Shown piece after piece: positions 45,988-54,939 of a stretch of 64,000 nucleotides of DNA. The first letter of the stretch is position 1; every line of letters begins with the position of its first letter. The position numbers and the translations under genes were made by a program. The stretch covers positions 566,787 to 630,786 of the forward strand of contig NZ_KB849544.1 in the NCBI RefSeq assembly GCF_000368565.1, written 5' to 3'. This DNA is from Acinetobacter gerneri DSM 14967 = CIP 107464 = MTCC 9824 (lineage in GTDB: Bacteria > Pseudomonadota > Gammaproteobacteria > Pseudomonadales > Moraxellaceae). A model generated the notes under the pieces. It made no database searches, had not been told where the DNA came from, and was given only the letters and a program-made list of their open reading frames with translations.

Positions 45988-46599
45988 TCAAGGAATTAAA
46001 CCTTCATCACGCATTGCGATTTGAACAGATTGACGTTCAGCAACTTTATTGCGTAGGGCAACAATATTTGGATAAGGCGTTAAATCATGCTGAATCACAT
46101 TTGACCAGTTGGTGATCACGAATAAATATGCATCCGCTGGACCGAAACGATCATTTACCAAATAATCGAATTCTGATTCTTGTAGATAATTTTCAATATA
46201 TTTTAAAATTTTATCAATTTCAGCATAAGCACGCGCACGCTCTTCTTCAGTCAATGCAGGACCAAAAAATACAGCATAAGCGTCATGCAATTCTGAGTTT
46301 AGATAACCTAGCCATTCTAAAACTTTGGCACGTCCCAAACCCGAAGGTGGGATCAAATCTTGCTTTGGATCATGTTGCGCGATAAACGGAAGCACAGCAA
46401 CATTTTCAGTCAAGATCAAACCAGGATTAATTTCGAGTGCTGGCACATAACCTTTTGGATTGATTTCGTAATAATCTGCACCTTTTTCTGTTTTATGTGT
46501 TTTTAAATCAACCCGTTCTAAATCAAAATCAACATTAATTTCATTTAAAAGAATATGTGACGCAAGTGAACAAGCACCTGGAGAATAATACAACTTCAT
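45988..46599 (-). CDS. Glutathione S-transferase
   Basis: This 203-residue cytosolic GST is of the bacterial beta-like class. The N-terminal thioredoxin fold reads KLYYSPGACSLASHI, with the cysteine of SPGACS as in beta-class enzymes. NPKGYVPALEINPGLILTENVAV binds glutathione. GPADAYLFVITNW lies in the helical domain. It probably detoxifies electrophiles. It is a single gene, with a 488-bp gene-free region upstream. Confidence 0.92.
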   Translation of the reverse strand: MKLYYSPGACSLASHILLNEINVDFDLERVDLKTHKTEKGADYYEINPKGYVPALEINPGLILTENVAVLPFIAQHDPKQDLIPPSGLGRAKVLEWLGYLNSELHDAYAVFFGPALTEEERARAYAEIDKILKYIENYLQESEFDYLVNDRFGPADAYLFVITNWSNVIQHDLTPYPNIVALRNKVAERQSVQIAMRDEGLIP

Positions 46600-47087
46600 A
46601 AAATTTCCTTGTTATATAACCCTTACAGTTGTAAAACGCTTCGAACAAAGTTTCAAGCACTAACGCAGTTAAAATTGCAAAAAAGCGTAAATGAATATTG
46701 AAACTCGCTATCTATTTAAAATTTATGCACAAATACACATATTGTCCGAACAATCTTCTGCTTTATAGCAAAAATAGATATAACAGAGATATTTTTAAAA
46801 ATGATGAAAAATAAATCAATCAATCTAAAATAAAAGTTCTCTTGTTTTATTTTCAACCATTTTGTTTGTTTAAGAGATGAAAAAAATATGATTTTATGAT
46901 TTATATTTCAAAGATTCACATATTCTTGATCAAAAATACAGCTTCAAGAGAAAATTAGATATAAATTGTTATATCTTTTTATTGATATTTATCAATTTAT
47001 TAATTTTACCGATAATTCCCTATATTCAGGTATAGCCAACCATTTAGAAAAAATGCAAAGTTCTATATATCTGATGTAGGAAGTACG
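46600..47087. promoter_or_regulatory. Divergent AT-rich region, GST / LuxR-like regulator
   Basis: This is 488 bp of very AT-rich sequence with no credible gene, RNA or clear dyad. TAGGAAG lies before the regulator start. The region presumably contains both promoters. Confidence 0.3.
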
Positions 47088-47705
47088 ATGTTGAATAGCA
47101 ATATAATTTTACCCATACCTGTCATTGTCGTCAGTCATGAGCTGAGCAATCAATATAGAACAAATAATGTTCTAATACAGATTGGGTATACTGAAGAAAA
47201 CATATACTTTTCAAATAATTTTGTAGAAGCAAAACAGCTTTTAGATCAAAATTCAGCATCATGTGCAATTGTAGATATTAGTGCCGATTTCACAGAAAGT
47301 ATTTCATTCATCAAATTATTAAAATATTATGATCCAAGTATTATGGTATTAGCTATTTCACATTTTAAAAATAGAAATAATATGTTAAATGCCCTATCTG
47401 CGGGTGCGACAGGCTATTGCTATACACAGCAATCTGACCAAGATTTGCTTAATTCTGCTCGTATTACCATTCAAGGCGGTGCGCAAATCGATGCAGATAT
47501 TGCATTACAAATATTGGATTATTTTGATGCTTTTGAAAAGCCGACAGCATTAAATCCAACCGCTTATCTTGATTTTCGTGACCGACAGATTTTAAATTGG
47601 GTGATTAAGGGCTTCAATACACAAGAAATAGCCAAAAAATTGAATGTCTCTCAATTCTCTATAGAATCCTTTGTTAAATTAATTTACCAAAAAATAAATC
47701 TATAA
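47088..47705 (+). CDS. LuxR/NarL-type regulator with degenerate receiver
   Basis: This 205-residue protein has a response-regulator layout. The receiver (about 1-125) keeps CAIVDISADF at the phospho-Asp strand but lacks the usual acidic pair near the N-terminus (VIVVSHE). NALSAGATGYCYTQQSDQDLL matches the alpha4-beta5 end. The C-terminal HTH is GFNTQEIAKKLNVSQFSIE then VKLIYQKINL, where it stops. The degenerate acidic pocket suggests phosphorylation-independent control. No sensor kinase is adjacent, and targets are unknown. Confidence 0.78.
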   Translation: MLNSNIILPIPVIVVSHELSNQYRTNNVLIQIGYTEENIYFSNNFVEAKQLLDQNSASCAIVDISADFTESISFIKLLKYYDPSIMVLAISHFKNRNNMLNALSAGATGYCYTQQSDQDLLNSARITIQGGAQIDADIALQILDYFDAFEKPTALNPTAYLDFRDRQILNWVIKGFNTQEIAKKLNVSQFSIESFVKLIYQKINL

Positions 47706-47711
47706 AATATT

Positions 47712-47743
47712 GGGAGAAATTTCACAGATTTCTCCCTAATTTT
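47712..47743 (+). terminator. Terminator of the LuxR-like gene
   Basis: GGGAGAAAT / ATTTCTCCC form a 9-bp stem with a 7-base loop and a TAATTTT tail just after the stop. The remaining gap to 48070 is AT-rich with nothing recognised. Confidence 0.75.
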
Positions 47744-48070
47744 CCCATAGATAAATAATGATTTTCATTGTATCCATCATAAAATAAATCAACAATATAG
47801 TAGAAAATTCAACAAAATTTACGTTCCAAATCACTCAACCTTTTCAATTACTTCTTTAGTGTTTAGCGATAATTAGAATTTAATTCTCTACTTTGCCATC
47901 AGACATAATTTCTATAAGGTGCAAACTCAATCTATGTCTTGGATCATTTGGCCTAAAATTTACGTGATCGACTTACTGTAAATCACAAATTATTTAAAAA
48001 AAACCATAAGCGTTTGACATCCCTCTTTAAAGACTTAAAATACCGCTTTTGAATTTTCTATTCCGAGCTT

Positions 48071-48787
48071 ATGTCAAACGAGAACATTGAAGCGCAAGTT
48101 GTAGAGCTAGACAATTTGCATGAGCACCGTGAAATTGTGACGTTTATGCGTCGTTCTTCGCCATTAAATACTTCACAAAAATCTGCGCTTGAACAATATC
48201 GTGATTTGATTTTGGAATACCCTGTTGGAGATTTACGCCAACATTTCGAACACCCAGAGCGCCCACTGACTGTTGAAATTGGTTTTGGTATGGGACGTTC
48301 ACTTGTACTTATGGCTAAAGCCAATCCAGAACGTAATTTTGTCGGTATCGAAGTCCATATCCCTGGGATCGCACAGTGCGTCTATGAAGCTGGTATGGCT
48401 GGTGTGAACAATTTACGTGTACTTGATGCTGATGCGATCCAAGTTCTTAAAGAAATGCCTGACAATAGCATCAACTGTGTGCAACTCTATTTCCCAGATC
48501 CTTGGCAGAAAAAACGTCATTTCAAACGTCGTTTTGTGGCGCATGAGCGTATGCAATTGGTTGAACAAAAACTTGAAATGGGCGGTACTTTCCACTCAGC
48601 AACTGATTGGGAACCGTATGCAGAATGGATGCTTGATGTATTGGATAATCGTCCAAACCTTGAAAATCTAGCAGGTAAAGGCAATAGCTACCCTCGCCCT
48701 GACTGGCGACCTCAAACCAAGTTTGAACGCCGCGGTATCGAAGAAGGTCATAAAATTAATGATTTTATCTTTAAGAAAATCAATTAA
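48071..48787 (+). CDS. trmB: tRNA (guanine-N7)-methyltransferase
   Basis: TrmB methylates G46 of tRNA with SAM. It has 238 residues. TVEIGFGMGRSLVLMA is the SAM-binding loop, NFVGIEVHIPGI and YFPDPWQKKRHFKRRF are diagnostic of TrmB, and TKFERRG lies near the C-terminus. A long N-terminal region (about 1-60) is usual in this group. A MITE-like element begins 18 bp after the stop. Confidence 0.96.
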   Translation: MSNENIEAQVVELDNLHEHREIVTFMRRSSPLNTSQKSALEQYRDLILEYPVGDLRQHFEHPERPLTVEIGFGMGRSLVLMAKANPERNFVGIEVHIPGIAQCVYEAGMAGVNNLRVLDADAIQVLKEMPDNSINCVQLYFPDPWQKKRHFKRRFVAHERMQLVEQKLEMGGTFHSATDWEPYAEWMLDVLDNRPNLENLAGKGNSYPRPDWRPQTKFERRGIEEGHKINDFIFKKIN

Positions 48788-48804
48788 AAATTGAATGATT
48801 TATT

Positions 48805-49114
48805 AGGGTCTGTTGACGTTTCAAATTGGTTGCGACTATGAGTATTTTTTAGATGATATGAGGCGTAGATTGAGAAATTTAGTGATCTAAATGACCAAGC
48901 TACAACGAAATAGCATCAAAAAATACTCTCGTCCTTTCGCTTCGCCTTGCGCTGCGAACAAAGTAGTACTTTGTTCTTGCTCAGGTTGTAGCTAAAATTA
49001 TCTCAGGCTTCGTTACGAAATTTGAAAATGGTCTCGCCATTCTCTACATTTCGTGCCTTGCCTGCTCAATTTTAGCTAACAACGCAATTCAGTTGTGAAA
49101 TGTCAACAGACCCT
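48805..49114. mobile_element. MITE-like element, 310 bp
   Basis: Terminal inverted repeats of 19 bp, AGGGTCTGTTGACGTTTCA and TGAAATGTCAACAGACCCT, differ at one position. Direct ATT copies flank them at 48802-48804 and 49115-49117. There is no transposase inside. The interior has a tight hairpin (GAACAAAGTA / TACTTTGTTC, about 48956-48976) and inverted TAGCTAAAATT / AATTTTAGCTA. It must be mobilised in trans by a transposase recognising the same ends. Confidence 0.82.
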
Positions 49115-49232
49115 ATTTAAATCTTCTTTTAAAGGCTATGTAAATCATAGCCTTTTTTATTGTCCATTTTCTATATAGCGCGGCTTTCCTGTTTTGATAA
49201 CAGACTCAATTTTCAAAACACATAAATGGCAC

Positions 49233-50003
49233 TTAATGATGTCGTTTTAAAATACCATTACTCATCAATTCATAAGCATTCTGTAAATCCGAATTTCCAT
49301 TTTTTTCTAGCATCGTTTGATGCATATTTAAAATATTTGCATCACCACGCTTGGCTGGTCCTGTTTGCATCAAATACGGATCATTTTGTGTAGCTTTTAA
49401 AGCTGTTTCCATAATCAACGGATACAGCAAACTAAAATCAACCTGCTTCTGATCAACAATCTGTTTCGCCATGTCATAGCAATAATTTGTGAAATTACAG
49501 GCAAATACTGCAGCTAAATGCAAACTTAAACGTTGCTCTGAACTGTAGCAATAAACTCGTTGACTTAGGCTTGCAGCAATTTCTTGTAAAATAGCGAGAT
49601 CACTTTCACGTGCTGTTTCAATAAATATTGGTGTATTTTTCCAATCAATATCACGCTCAAAGCTAAAAGTCTGTAAAGGATAAAACACACCTGAACGAGT
49701 ATAGTATTTGCTTAATGTCTGCAAACTGGTACTTCCTGAAGTATGCACAACCAAAGCATCAGCAAAATAAAAGTGTGATTTTTGCATCATTTGTTCGATA
49801 GCTTGATCGCTGATCGCAATAATTACCAAATCAACTGCTTCAAATTTGGCAATACAATGGGTCGCTTGAGCAGAAACCAATTGTGCTAATTTTTCAGCAT
49901 GATGAATATTTTGACTTAAAATTTGCACAATTTCATGTTGCGCAGACAATGCCAATGCAAGTTTTGTCGCAACCCGCCCCGACCCAATAAAACTAATACG
50001 CAT
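49233..50003 (-). CDS. Rossmann/DUF2520 oxidoreductase-like protein
   Basis: This 256-residue protein starts RISFIGSGRVATKLALAL, an NAD(P)-binding loop. LVIIAISDQAIEQM and VVHTSGSTSLQTL follow, then the DUF2520 part with SGVFYPLQTFSFERDIDW and HLAAVFACNFTNYCYDMA. It resembles ketopantoate- or pyrroline-carboxylate-reductase-like enzymes, but the substrate is not known. It ends about 120 bp after the MITE-like element. Confidence 0.85.
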   Translation of the reverse strand: MRISFIGSGRVATKLALALSAQHEIVQILSQNIHHAEKLAQLVSAQATHCIAKFEAVDLVIIAISDQAIEQMMQKSHFYFADALVVHTSGSTSLQTLSKYYTRSGVFYPLQTFSFERDIDWKNTPIFIETARESDLAILQEIAASLSQRVYCYSSEQRLSLHLAAVFACNFTNYCYDMAKQIVDQKQVDFSLLYPLIMETALKATQNDPYLMQTGPAKRGDANILNMHQTMLEKNGNSDLQNAYELMSNGILKRHH

Positions 50004-50042
50004 AATTTTTTCAAAAAAGATTTTCTAATAGCATGCCAATAA

Positions 50043-50070
50043 AAAAAGGATGAATCAATTCATCCTTTTT
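50043..50070. terminator. Hairpin upstream of the DUF2520 gene
   Basis: AAAAAGGATGAAT / ATTCATCCTTTTT form a perfect 13-bp stem around CA. It lies 40 bp before the DUF2520 gene start, so it presumably stops transcription arriving from the right or closes the neighbouring repeat. Confidence 0.7.
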
Positions 50071-50119
50071 ATTTAATCTGCACTTAGTATAAATTTTCTC
50101 TTATATTTAAACAAATCAA

Positions 50120-50418
50120 TAGACTTCTTTCATAAATAAAAAAATGATCAAGTATTCGGATGAAAAGTATCATACGGTCTCATTTGCCGTGAGTCATTCA
50201 ATTTACTTTGCGTAGACAATCTTTCTTACTTTGTTTATGGACAAATGAGAAATATATTTCGCAAGAAAGCCATTGTCGAACAAATGGGCATACATCCTGA
50301 GCAATTTTTAAAGCACTGCTTTAAAAATTGCGGAACTCCCTTGTTCGACAGACGGCATCCTGCCTTAATCACAAATTTTATTAAGTTTTGAAGCAAAATA
50401 ATGAGAGTATAAATCGAG
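50120..50418 (+). repeat. Long inverted repeat, copy A
   Basis: This 299-bp element matches, in inverted orientation, copy B at 53287-53525. Identity is very high across GCCGTGAGTCATT, the CTTTGCGTAGACAATCTTTC block, TTTCGCAAGAAAGCCATTG and ACGGCATCCTGCCTTAA. Copy A also carries a private palindrome at about 50300-50331 (GCAATTTTTAAAGCA / TGCTTTAAAAATTGC) and an extra 20-25 bp near its right end. It holds no gene. It fills most of the 50004-50457 gap. Confidence 0.85.
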
Positions 50419-50457
50419 CAACAAATGACTTATGCAAGAGTTCAAATCTGAACCTGA

Positions 50458-51474
50458 TCAATTAATCTGCTTCTTAAGTGACTCAATCCTATCTTGGGTA
50501 CGACTATTGAAACATTTGGTATATTGCATCTGCTGACTTTGCTCAATCATCGCGTTATCCCAATAATTTGATTGCTTTTGATATACCTCAGTATCATCAT
50601 CACGATAAATGTTATACCGCTGCGCCAACACCTGACAATCAACATCTCGTTTTTCAAACCAGTCTTTTTGTTCTTGTTTCAATTGCTCTTTTTGCTCATT
50701 ACTGAAAAGATCCCAAGTCTGATTGAGCAATTCAACTTGCTTTTTCTTATCTAAGTCTAATTCTTTTTGTCGAATATCCATGACTTTTTGCGCCAACTCT
50801 TTTTGTACAACATCTTGTTTTTTATCAATAGAATCCCGCTCTTTCAGCATTTTGTTTTCATTTACATAAGCTTTATACAAAACAGCATGCAAAGCAATTT
50901 CACTGACACTTGAGATCACATTCTCTTGATTATTCACATTTAAACTATAGCCATCTTTGTCCGTTTTTATAATTTGAAAATTGAACTTACCTTTCAATTG
51001 ATCATTTTCTAAAACCAAGTTTGCAGCTTGCTCTTCGATATAATCTCTCAAATTAATAGGATTTTCACGTTCATAACAGTCTTCATAGCAATCATTTCTC
51101 TCTGTAAATGCATTTTCCGCACGCTGTTGTAAACCTTTGGGAAATTGCACAATGATCTGGCCTTCACACTCAAGTTTATTGGTCTTGCTTGTATCTGCAG
51201 TCAGTGTCCGAACTTGATTAATTTTAAAACTAAGCCCCCGATTGATTTTATTTAATATGTCCTGATCTGCTGTATAGGCACTCTCTTGAAGTATTTTCTT
51301 ATCAATCTTTTTTAAATAATCATTTTTCAATGTACTTTCAATCTGCTGTAAATTTTCAGGATGTGTACAACTCCACTCTGAAATTTGTTTTGCATCTTCT
51401 GCTTTCTTCTGTTTTTGACCACACCCCGAAATTAAAAAAGAAGAAAAAATTAAAATTAAAGCAATATGTTTCAT
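50458..51474 (-). CDS. LprI-like lipoprotein
   Basis: This 338-residue protein has a signal ending LISGC (lipobox). The central region carries a Cys pair (NDCYEDCYERENP). The C-terminal third resembles the LprI/DUF1311 type: NQTWDLFSNEQKEQLK, EKRDVDCQVLAQRY, MQYTKCFNSRTQDRI. Some DUF1311 proteins inhibit lysozyme. The long coiled middle is unusual. It lies between the two inverted repeats together with the OmpA-family gene. Confidence 0.75.
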   Translation of the reverse strand: MKHIALILIFSSFLISGCGQKQKKAEDAKQISEWSCTHPENLQQIESTLKNDYLKKIDKKILQESAYTADQDILNKINRGLSFKINQVRTLTADTSKTNKLECEGQIIVQFPKGLQQRAENAFTERNDCYEDCYERENPINLRDYIEEQAANLVLENDQLKGKFNFQIIKTDKDGYSLNVNNQENVISSVSEIALHAVLYKAYVNENKMLKERDSIDKKQDVVQKELAQKVMDIRQKELDLDKKKQVELLNQTWDLFSNEQKEQLKQEQKDWFEKRDVDCQVLAQRYNIYRDDDTEVYQKQSNYWDNAMIEQSQQMQYTKCFNSRTQDRIESLKKQIN

Positions 51475-51548
51475 CTGTATGCCTTGTTGTCGTTATGTGG
51501 CTCCTATTTAAAGCATTATTTCTCATTCTTTCAATGCTTTAATCCAAA

Positions 51549-51576
51549 AAAAAGACCTCGGATTTGAGGTCTTTTT
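51549..51576 (-). terminator. Terminator of the OmpA-family gene
   Basis: AAAAAGACCTC / GAGGTCTTTTT form a perfect 11-bp stem with a 6-base loop, 21 bp after the ompA-like stop codon. Confidence 0.88.
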
Positions 51577-51596
51577 CGCAGATTTTTCTTAAAATG

Positions 51597-53054
51597 TTAT
51601 TTACTTACTTCAAATTCAATACGACGGTTTTTCAATTTACCTTCTGAAGTTGAATTGTCCGCAATCGGATTTTCTTGACCAAAACCTTGTGCAGTTAATT
51701 GCGCTTTACCTACCCCTTTGCTGATCAGGTAGTCGGCAACGGCTTTAGCACGTTTTTCTGATAAAGTTTTGTTTGAAGCAGCATTACCCACATTATCAGT
51801 AAAGCCTTTAACTAAAAGTTTTGCATCAGGCAATTTTGTCATCAATGCTGCAGCTTTATCCAAGATTGCTTTATTTTCAGCTGGGATATTTGCAGAACCT
51901 GTAGCAAAATTGATTACTTGTAAGTTTAGAGCTGAAGCAATGTCATCGATCTTGACATTATCACCCTGAATATTTGAAAGTGCTGCATCGGCTTGTGTAT
52001 TACCACTATTCGCTGTATCTGCTGAACTTGCTGGTGCTGAAACTGCATCGGCAGATTGGCTTGCAGTAACTTGCAGATTTGGTACTAAACCTTTGATTTC
52101 ATCTGCTAATTTTTGTGCTTGAGCTGCATCTGGCGCTTGAATGGTCAACTGATTACCAATCCATGCCAATGAAACATTTGGAATGCCTTTGATTTTTGCT
52201 AATACTTGATCAATCGCATTTTGATCAGTGAAATCGCTCGCATATTGACTATCTGCTGTTGCATCACAATTATCCGCGCCAAAAACTGATTTTACTTTCG
52301 CTTTCAATTGATCAATAAAACTTTGACTTCCTGTGCTTACTTGACAGCTGGTGATATTGCCATCACTGCCTGTAGCCAAATGTAATTCAGCTGCCTGTGC
52401 TGTCGTCGCAGCTGAAGATACTGGAACCGCATCATCTGTAACAGGTTTTTTACTACTGCATTGTTTAAAGAAGAATGCAGCCAAAGCTGCCAAAATAATT
52501 AAACCAATAATCGGCAACAACCAATTTGATTTTTTTGGTTCATTGGTTGATTGAAGAGGAGCGGATTGAACTGTAGATGCGGTAGTTGCTGCACCTGTCG
52601 TATGTGTTGTAAAGCTTTGACTTGGCCCAACATTTAGGCCAATCGCTGCAAAAAATGCAGTCGCCCAAGCTGGTAATGCTGCTTGGATATTACCCCATTG
52701 CGCTTGAATCAGCTGAAATATACCGTGTTTGTCATCTGAATCAGCTTGATCACCTAACAATTTCAATGCAGGTGCAATCGAATGATTCAGCGTATTTTCA
52801 ATCTCATTACTTGGCGCTTGACCGCCAATCAATCCTAAAAATTTTGAAACAACCTCTTGATTTCCGAATAAATCTCCAAGTCTCGGATTTAGATTTTGTT
52901 GTAAAAGGCTAATCAATTCTGGTTTTGATTTGAAGAAAGTAAGTAGAACCGGATAGAAAGCGCTTAGCGCTCCAATTTTTTCATCTTGAAACTGGTTATC
53001 GCCTTGTAAAATATGTGGCGTAACCTTGTCTTTTAGTAGCTCGATAATATTCAT
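51597..53054 (-). CDS. OmpA-family protein with BON-like domain
   Basis: This 485-residue protein has a cytoplasmic or linker N-terminal region (DUF937-like helices), one membrane helix (LLPIIGLIILAALAAFFF, about 180-198), a BON-like alpha/beta domain (QVLAKIKGIPNVSLAW) and a C-terminal OmpA peptidoglycan-binding domain (FATGSANIPAENKAI, GFTDNVGN, NRRIEFEVSK). The layout suits an inner-membrane protein tethered to peptidoglycan. I start it at 53054, which has GGAG upstream; the ATG 24 bases earlier has no ribosome site. Confidence 0.85.
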   Translation of the reverse strand: MNIIELLKDKVTPHILQGDNQFQDEKIGALSAFYPVLLTFFKSKPELISLLQQNLNPRLGDLFGNQEVVSKFLGLIGGQAPSNEIENTLNHSIAPALKLLGDQADSDDKHGIFQLIQAQWGNIQAALPAWATAFFAAIGLNVGPSQSFTTHTTGAATTASTVQSAPLQSTNEPKKSNWLLPIIGLIILAALAAFFFKQCSSKKPVTDDAVPVSSAATTAQAAELHLATGSDGNITSCQVSTGSQSFIDQLKAKVKSVFGADNCDATADSQYASDFTDQNAIDQVLAKIKGIPNVSLAWIGNQLTIQAPDAAQAQKLADEIKGLVPNLQVTASQSADAVSAPASSADTANSGNTQADAALSNIQGDNVKIDDIASALNLQVINFATGSANIPAENKAILDKAAALMTKLPDAKLLVKGFTDNVGNAASNKTLSEKRAKAVADYLISKGVGKAQLTAQGFGQENPIADNSTSEGKLKNRRIEFEVSK

Positions 53055-53286
53055 AAGGATGAATACTCCTTTGTTCATTGTTGTTTTTACTTTTGACTAC
53101 GGTGCTAAGGCTCTATTGTATAGGCTATTTTTTATTCTAAATTTATATATGAATCATTGATATATTTTTTTGTAGCAATTTCACATTTTAAGTAACAAAA
53201 TAAACTAACTTAAGTTGATTTATTTTTAAGATAAATTAAATGTGAATATTTAATAGAATTCTTACATAAGTCATTTTTTGCACAAA

Positions 53287-53525
53287 TTTATAATCTCATC
53301 ATTTTGCAATTAAGGCAGGATGCCGTCCGTCGAACAAGGGCTACAGGGATGTATGCCCATTTGTTCGACAATGGCTTTCTTGCGAAATATATTTCTCATT
53401 TGTCCGAAAACAAAGTAAGAAAGATTGTCTACGCAAAGTAAATTAAATGACTCACGGCAAATGTGACTGTATGATATTTATTTATCCAAATAACCTGATC
53501 ATTTTTAATTTATGAAAAAAGTCTA
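53287..53525 (-). repeat. Long inverted repeat, copy B
   Basis: This 239-bp element is inverted relative to copy A. It lacks copy A's internal palindrome: where A reads CATCCTGAGC, B reads CATCCCTGTAGCC. The two copies bracket about 2.9 kb holding the lprI-like and ompA-like genes. It fills the middle of the 53055-53692 gap, and the rest of that gap is AT-rich. Confidence 0.85.
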
Positions 53526-53635
53526 ATAAAATTTAAATTTTTATCTGTTAGGCTCACCCCATACTGTTTTTTGCAGTTAAGATAAAATTAACTCATTAAA
53601 TTTTCTATTTTTATTACACAAAATTACAAACAATA

Positions 53636-53661
53636 AAAAAGTCGGACTCATCCGACTTTTT
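53636..53661 (-). terminator. Terminator of the pyrB-pyrC' operon
   Basis: AAAAAGTCGGA / TCCGACTTTTT form a perfect 11-bp stem around CTCA, 31 bp after the pyrC' stop. Confidence 0.9.
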
Positions 53662-53692
53662 AAATAGCTTAAGCTAGAGTTTTATATTTTTA

Positions 53693-54928
53693 TCAAAAAG
53701 CAAAAGTACGAATCGTTTTACCTTTGACTGTTTGATTGATCAATGGTGTATTTTTACCTTGCGATAAAATACTGTCTTTTGAAACCGTCCATTGTAATTC
53801 TGGATCAACCAAAACCAAACCTGATTCTTGTTGCCAAACTTCTAAAATATTGGCTACTTTTGCAGGTGCAAGGGTTACTTTTTCAACCCATTGTAACGGC
53901 GTAAAGACACCCTCATCGACTAGTGCAACACCAAATGCAACATAGGTATCAAATGCTGTAATACCTGATTCAGTTTCTGCAAATGGAGCCATTTTCGCTG
54001 AGCCACTTAAAGGTTCATGATGCGTACAAATTGCATCAATAACACCTTCTTTTACCGCTTGGCGTAGTTGTTCTTTGTCTTGAATCGAACGTAAAGGTGG
54101 GCGTACATGCGCCAAAGCATTAAAGCCATCAATCAACTCTTCAGTCAAATGCAATTGATGCATTGCCACATCTGCAGTCACAGGTAAACCTTTGGCTTTC
54201 GCAGCTTTAATCAATTCGACAGAAGCGCCACATGAAAGCAATCCAAAGTGAGCACGTACACCTGTAGCTTCAATCATGATTAAATATTTTGCGATCGCAA
54301 TCGTTTCTGCAATCGCAGGAATCATCGGCAAACCTTGGCGTGATGCGACAAAACCTTCATGCACACAACCATCTTTTGCAATCTCAGGTTCTTCTGCATA
54401 AAACACAACAGTAAGATCTAGACCTGCTGCATATTCAAGGGTACGAATCACCACATCATCATCTTCAAATGTCGCATTTGCATTTGAAACTGCTGTACAA
54501 CCACCCTTTTTCAAACCACCCATATTGGCAGGTTGTTTACCGTTCAATCCTTGAGTCTGTGCACCAATGATACGCATATAAATGCCACCATCGAGCTTAG
54601 CTTTTTCAACCAAACCATGGATAAGTGCACCATTATCTTGAACAATTGGCTTAGAATCTGGTGGAGTAATCACGTGCAAAATACCGTTTTCACGTGCCGC
54701 AGTACCTTCTGATTTTAATGTACCGTGTTGTTGTTGCCCCGGTTCACGCAAACGCGCACACAAGTCAACCATGGTAGGCATTAACCATTTACCTTGTCCA
54801 TCGATGGTTTCATCAATGCGGGCAGGATTTTCGATCAATTTACCATTTTCAATAAATACAGTTTGTACGTTATCGATATTTCGGATTGGATCTAATACGC
54901 GTACATTTTCAATTTTTACAATACTCAT
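53693..54928 (-). CDS. pyrX: Dihydroorotase-like protein, inactive PyrC' (PyrX)
   Basis: This 411-residue amidohydrolase homologue sits immediately after pyrB. The metal-binding HxH that follows the first strand in active dihydroorotases reads CAR in MVDLCARLREPGQ, so zinc ligands are lost. ICTHHEPLSGSAKMAPF retains other family features. In Pseudomonas such a PyrC' has no catalytic activity but is needed to assemble the PyrB dodecamer, and that is the likely role. ATG at 54928 follows AAGGGTGG; a GTG 9 bases earlier is less likely. Confidence 0.9.
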   Translation of the reverse strand: MSIVKIENVRVLDPIRNIDNVQTVFIENGKLIENPARIDETIDGQGKWLMPTMVDLCARLREPGQQQHGTLKSEGTAARENGILHVITPPDSKPIVQDNGALIHGLVEKAKLDGGIYMRIIGAQTQGLNGKQPANMGGLKKGGCTAVSNANATFEDDDVVIRTLEYAAGLDLTVVFYAEEPEIAKDGCVHEGFVASRQGLPMIPAIAETIAIAKYLIMIEATGVRAHFGLLSCGASVELIKAAKAKGLPVTADVAMHQLHLTEELIDGFNALAHVRPPLRSIQDKEQLRQAVKEGVIDAICTHHEPLSGSAKMAPFAETESGITAFDTYVAFGVALVDEGVFTPLQWVEKVTLAPAKVANILEVWQQESGLVLVDPELQWTVSKDSILSQGKNTPLINQTVKGKTIRTFAF

Positions 54929-54939
54929 GTGATCCACCC

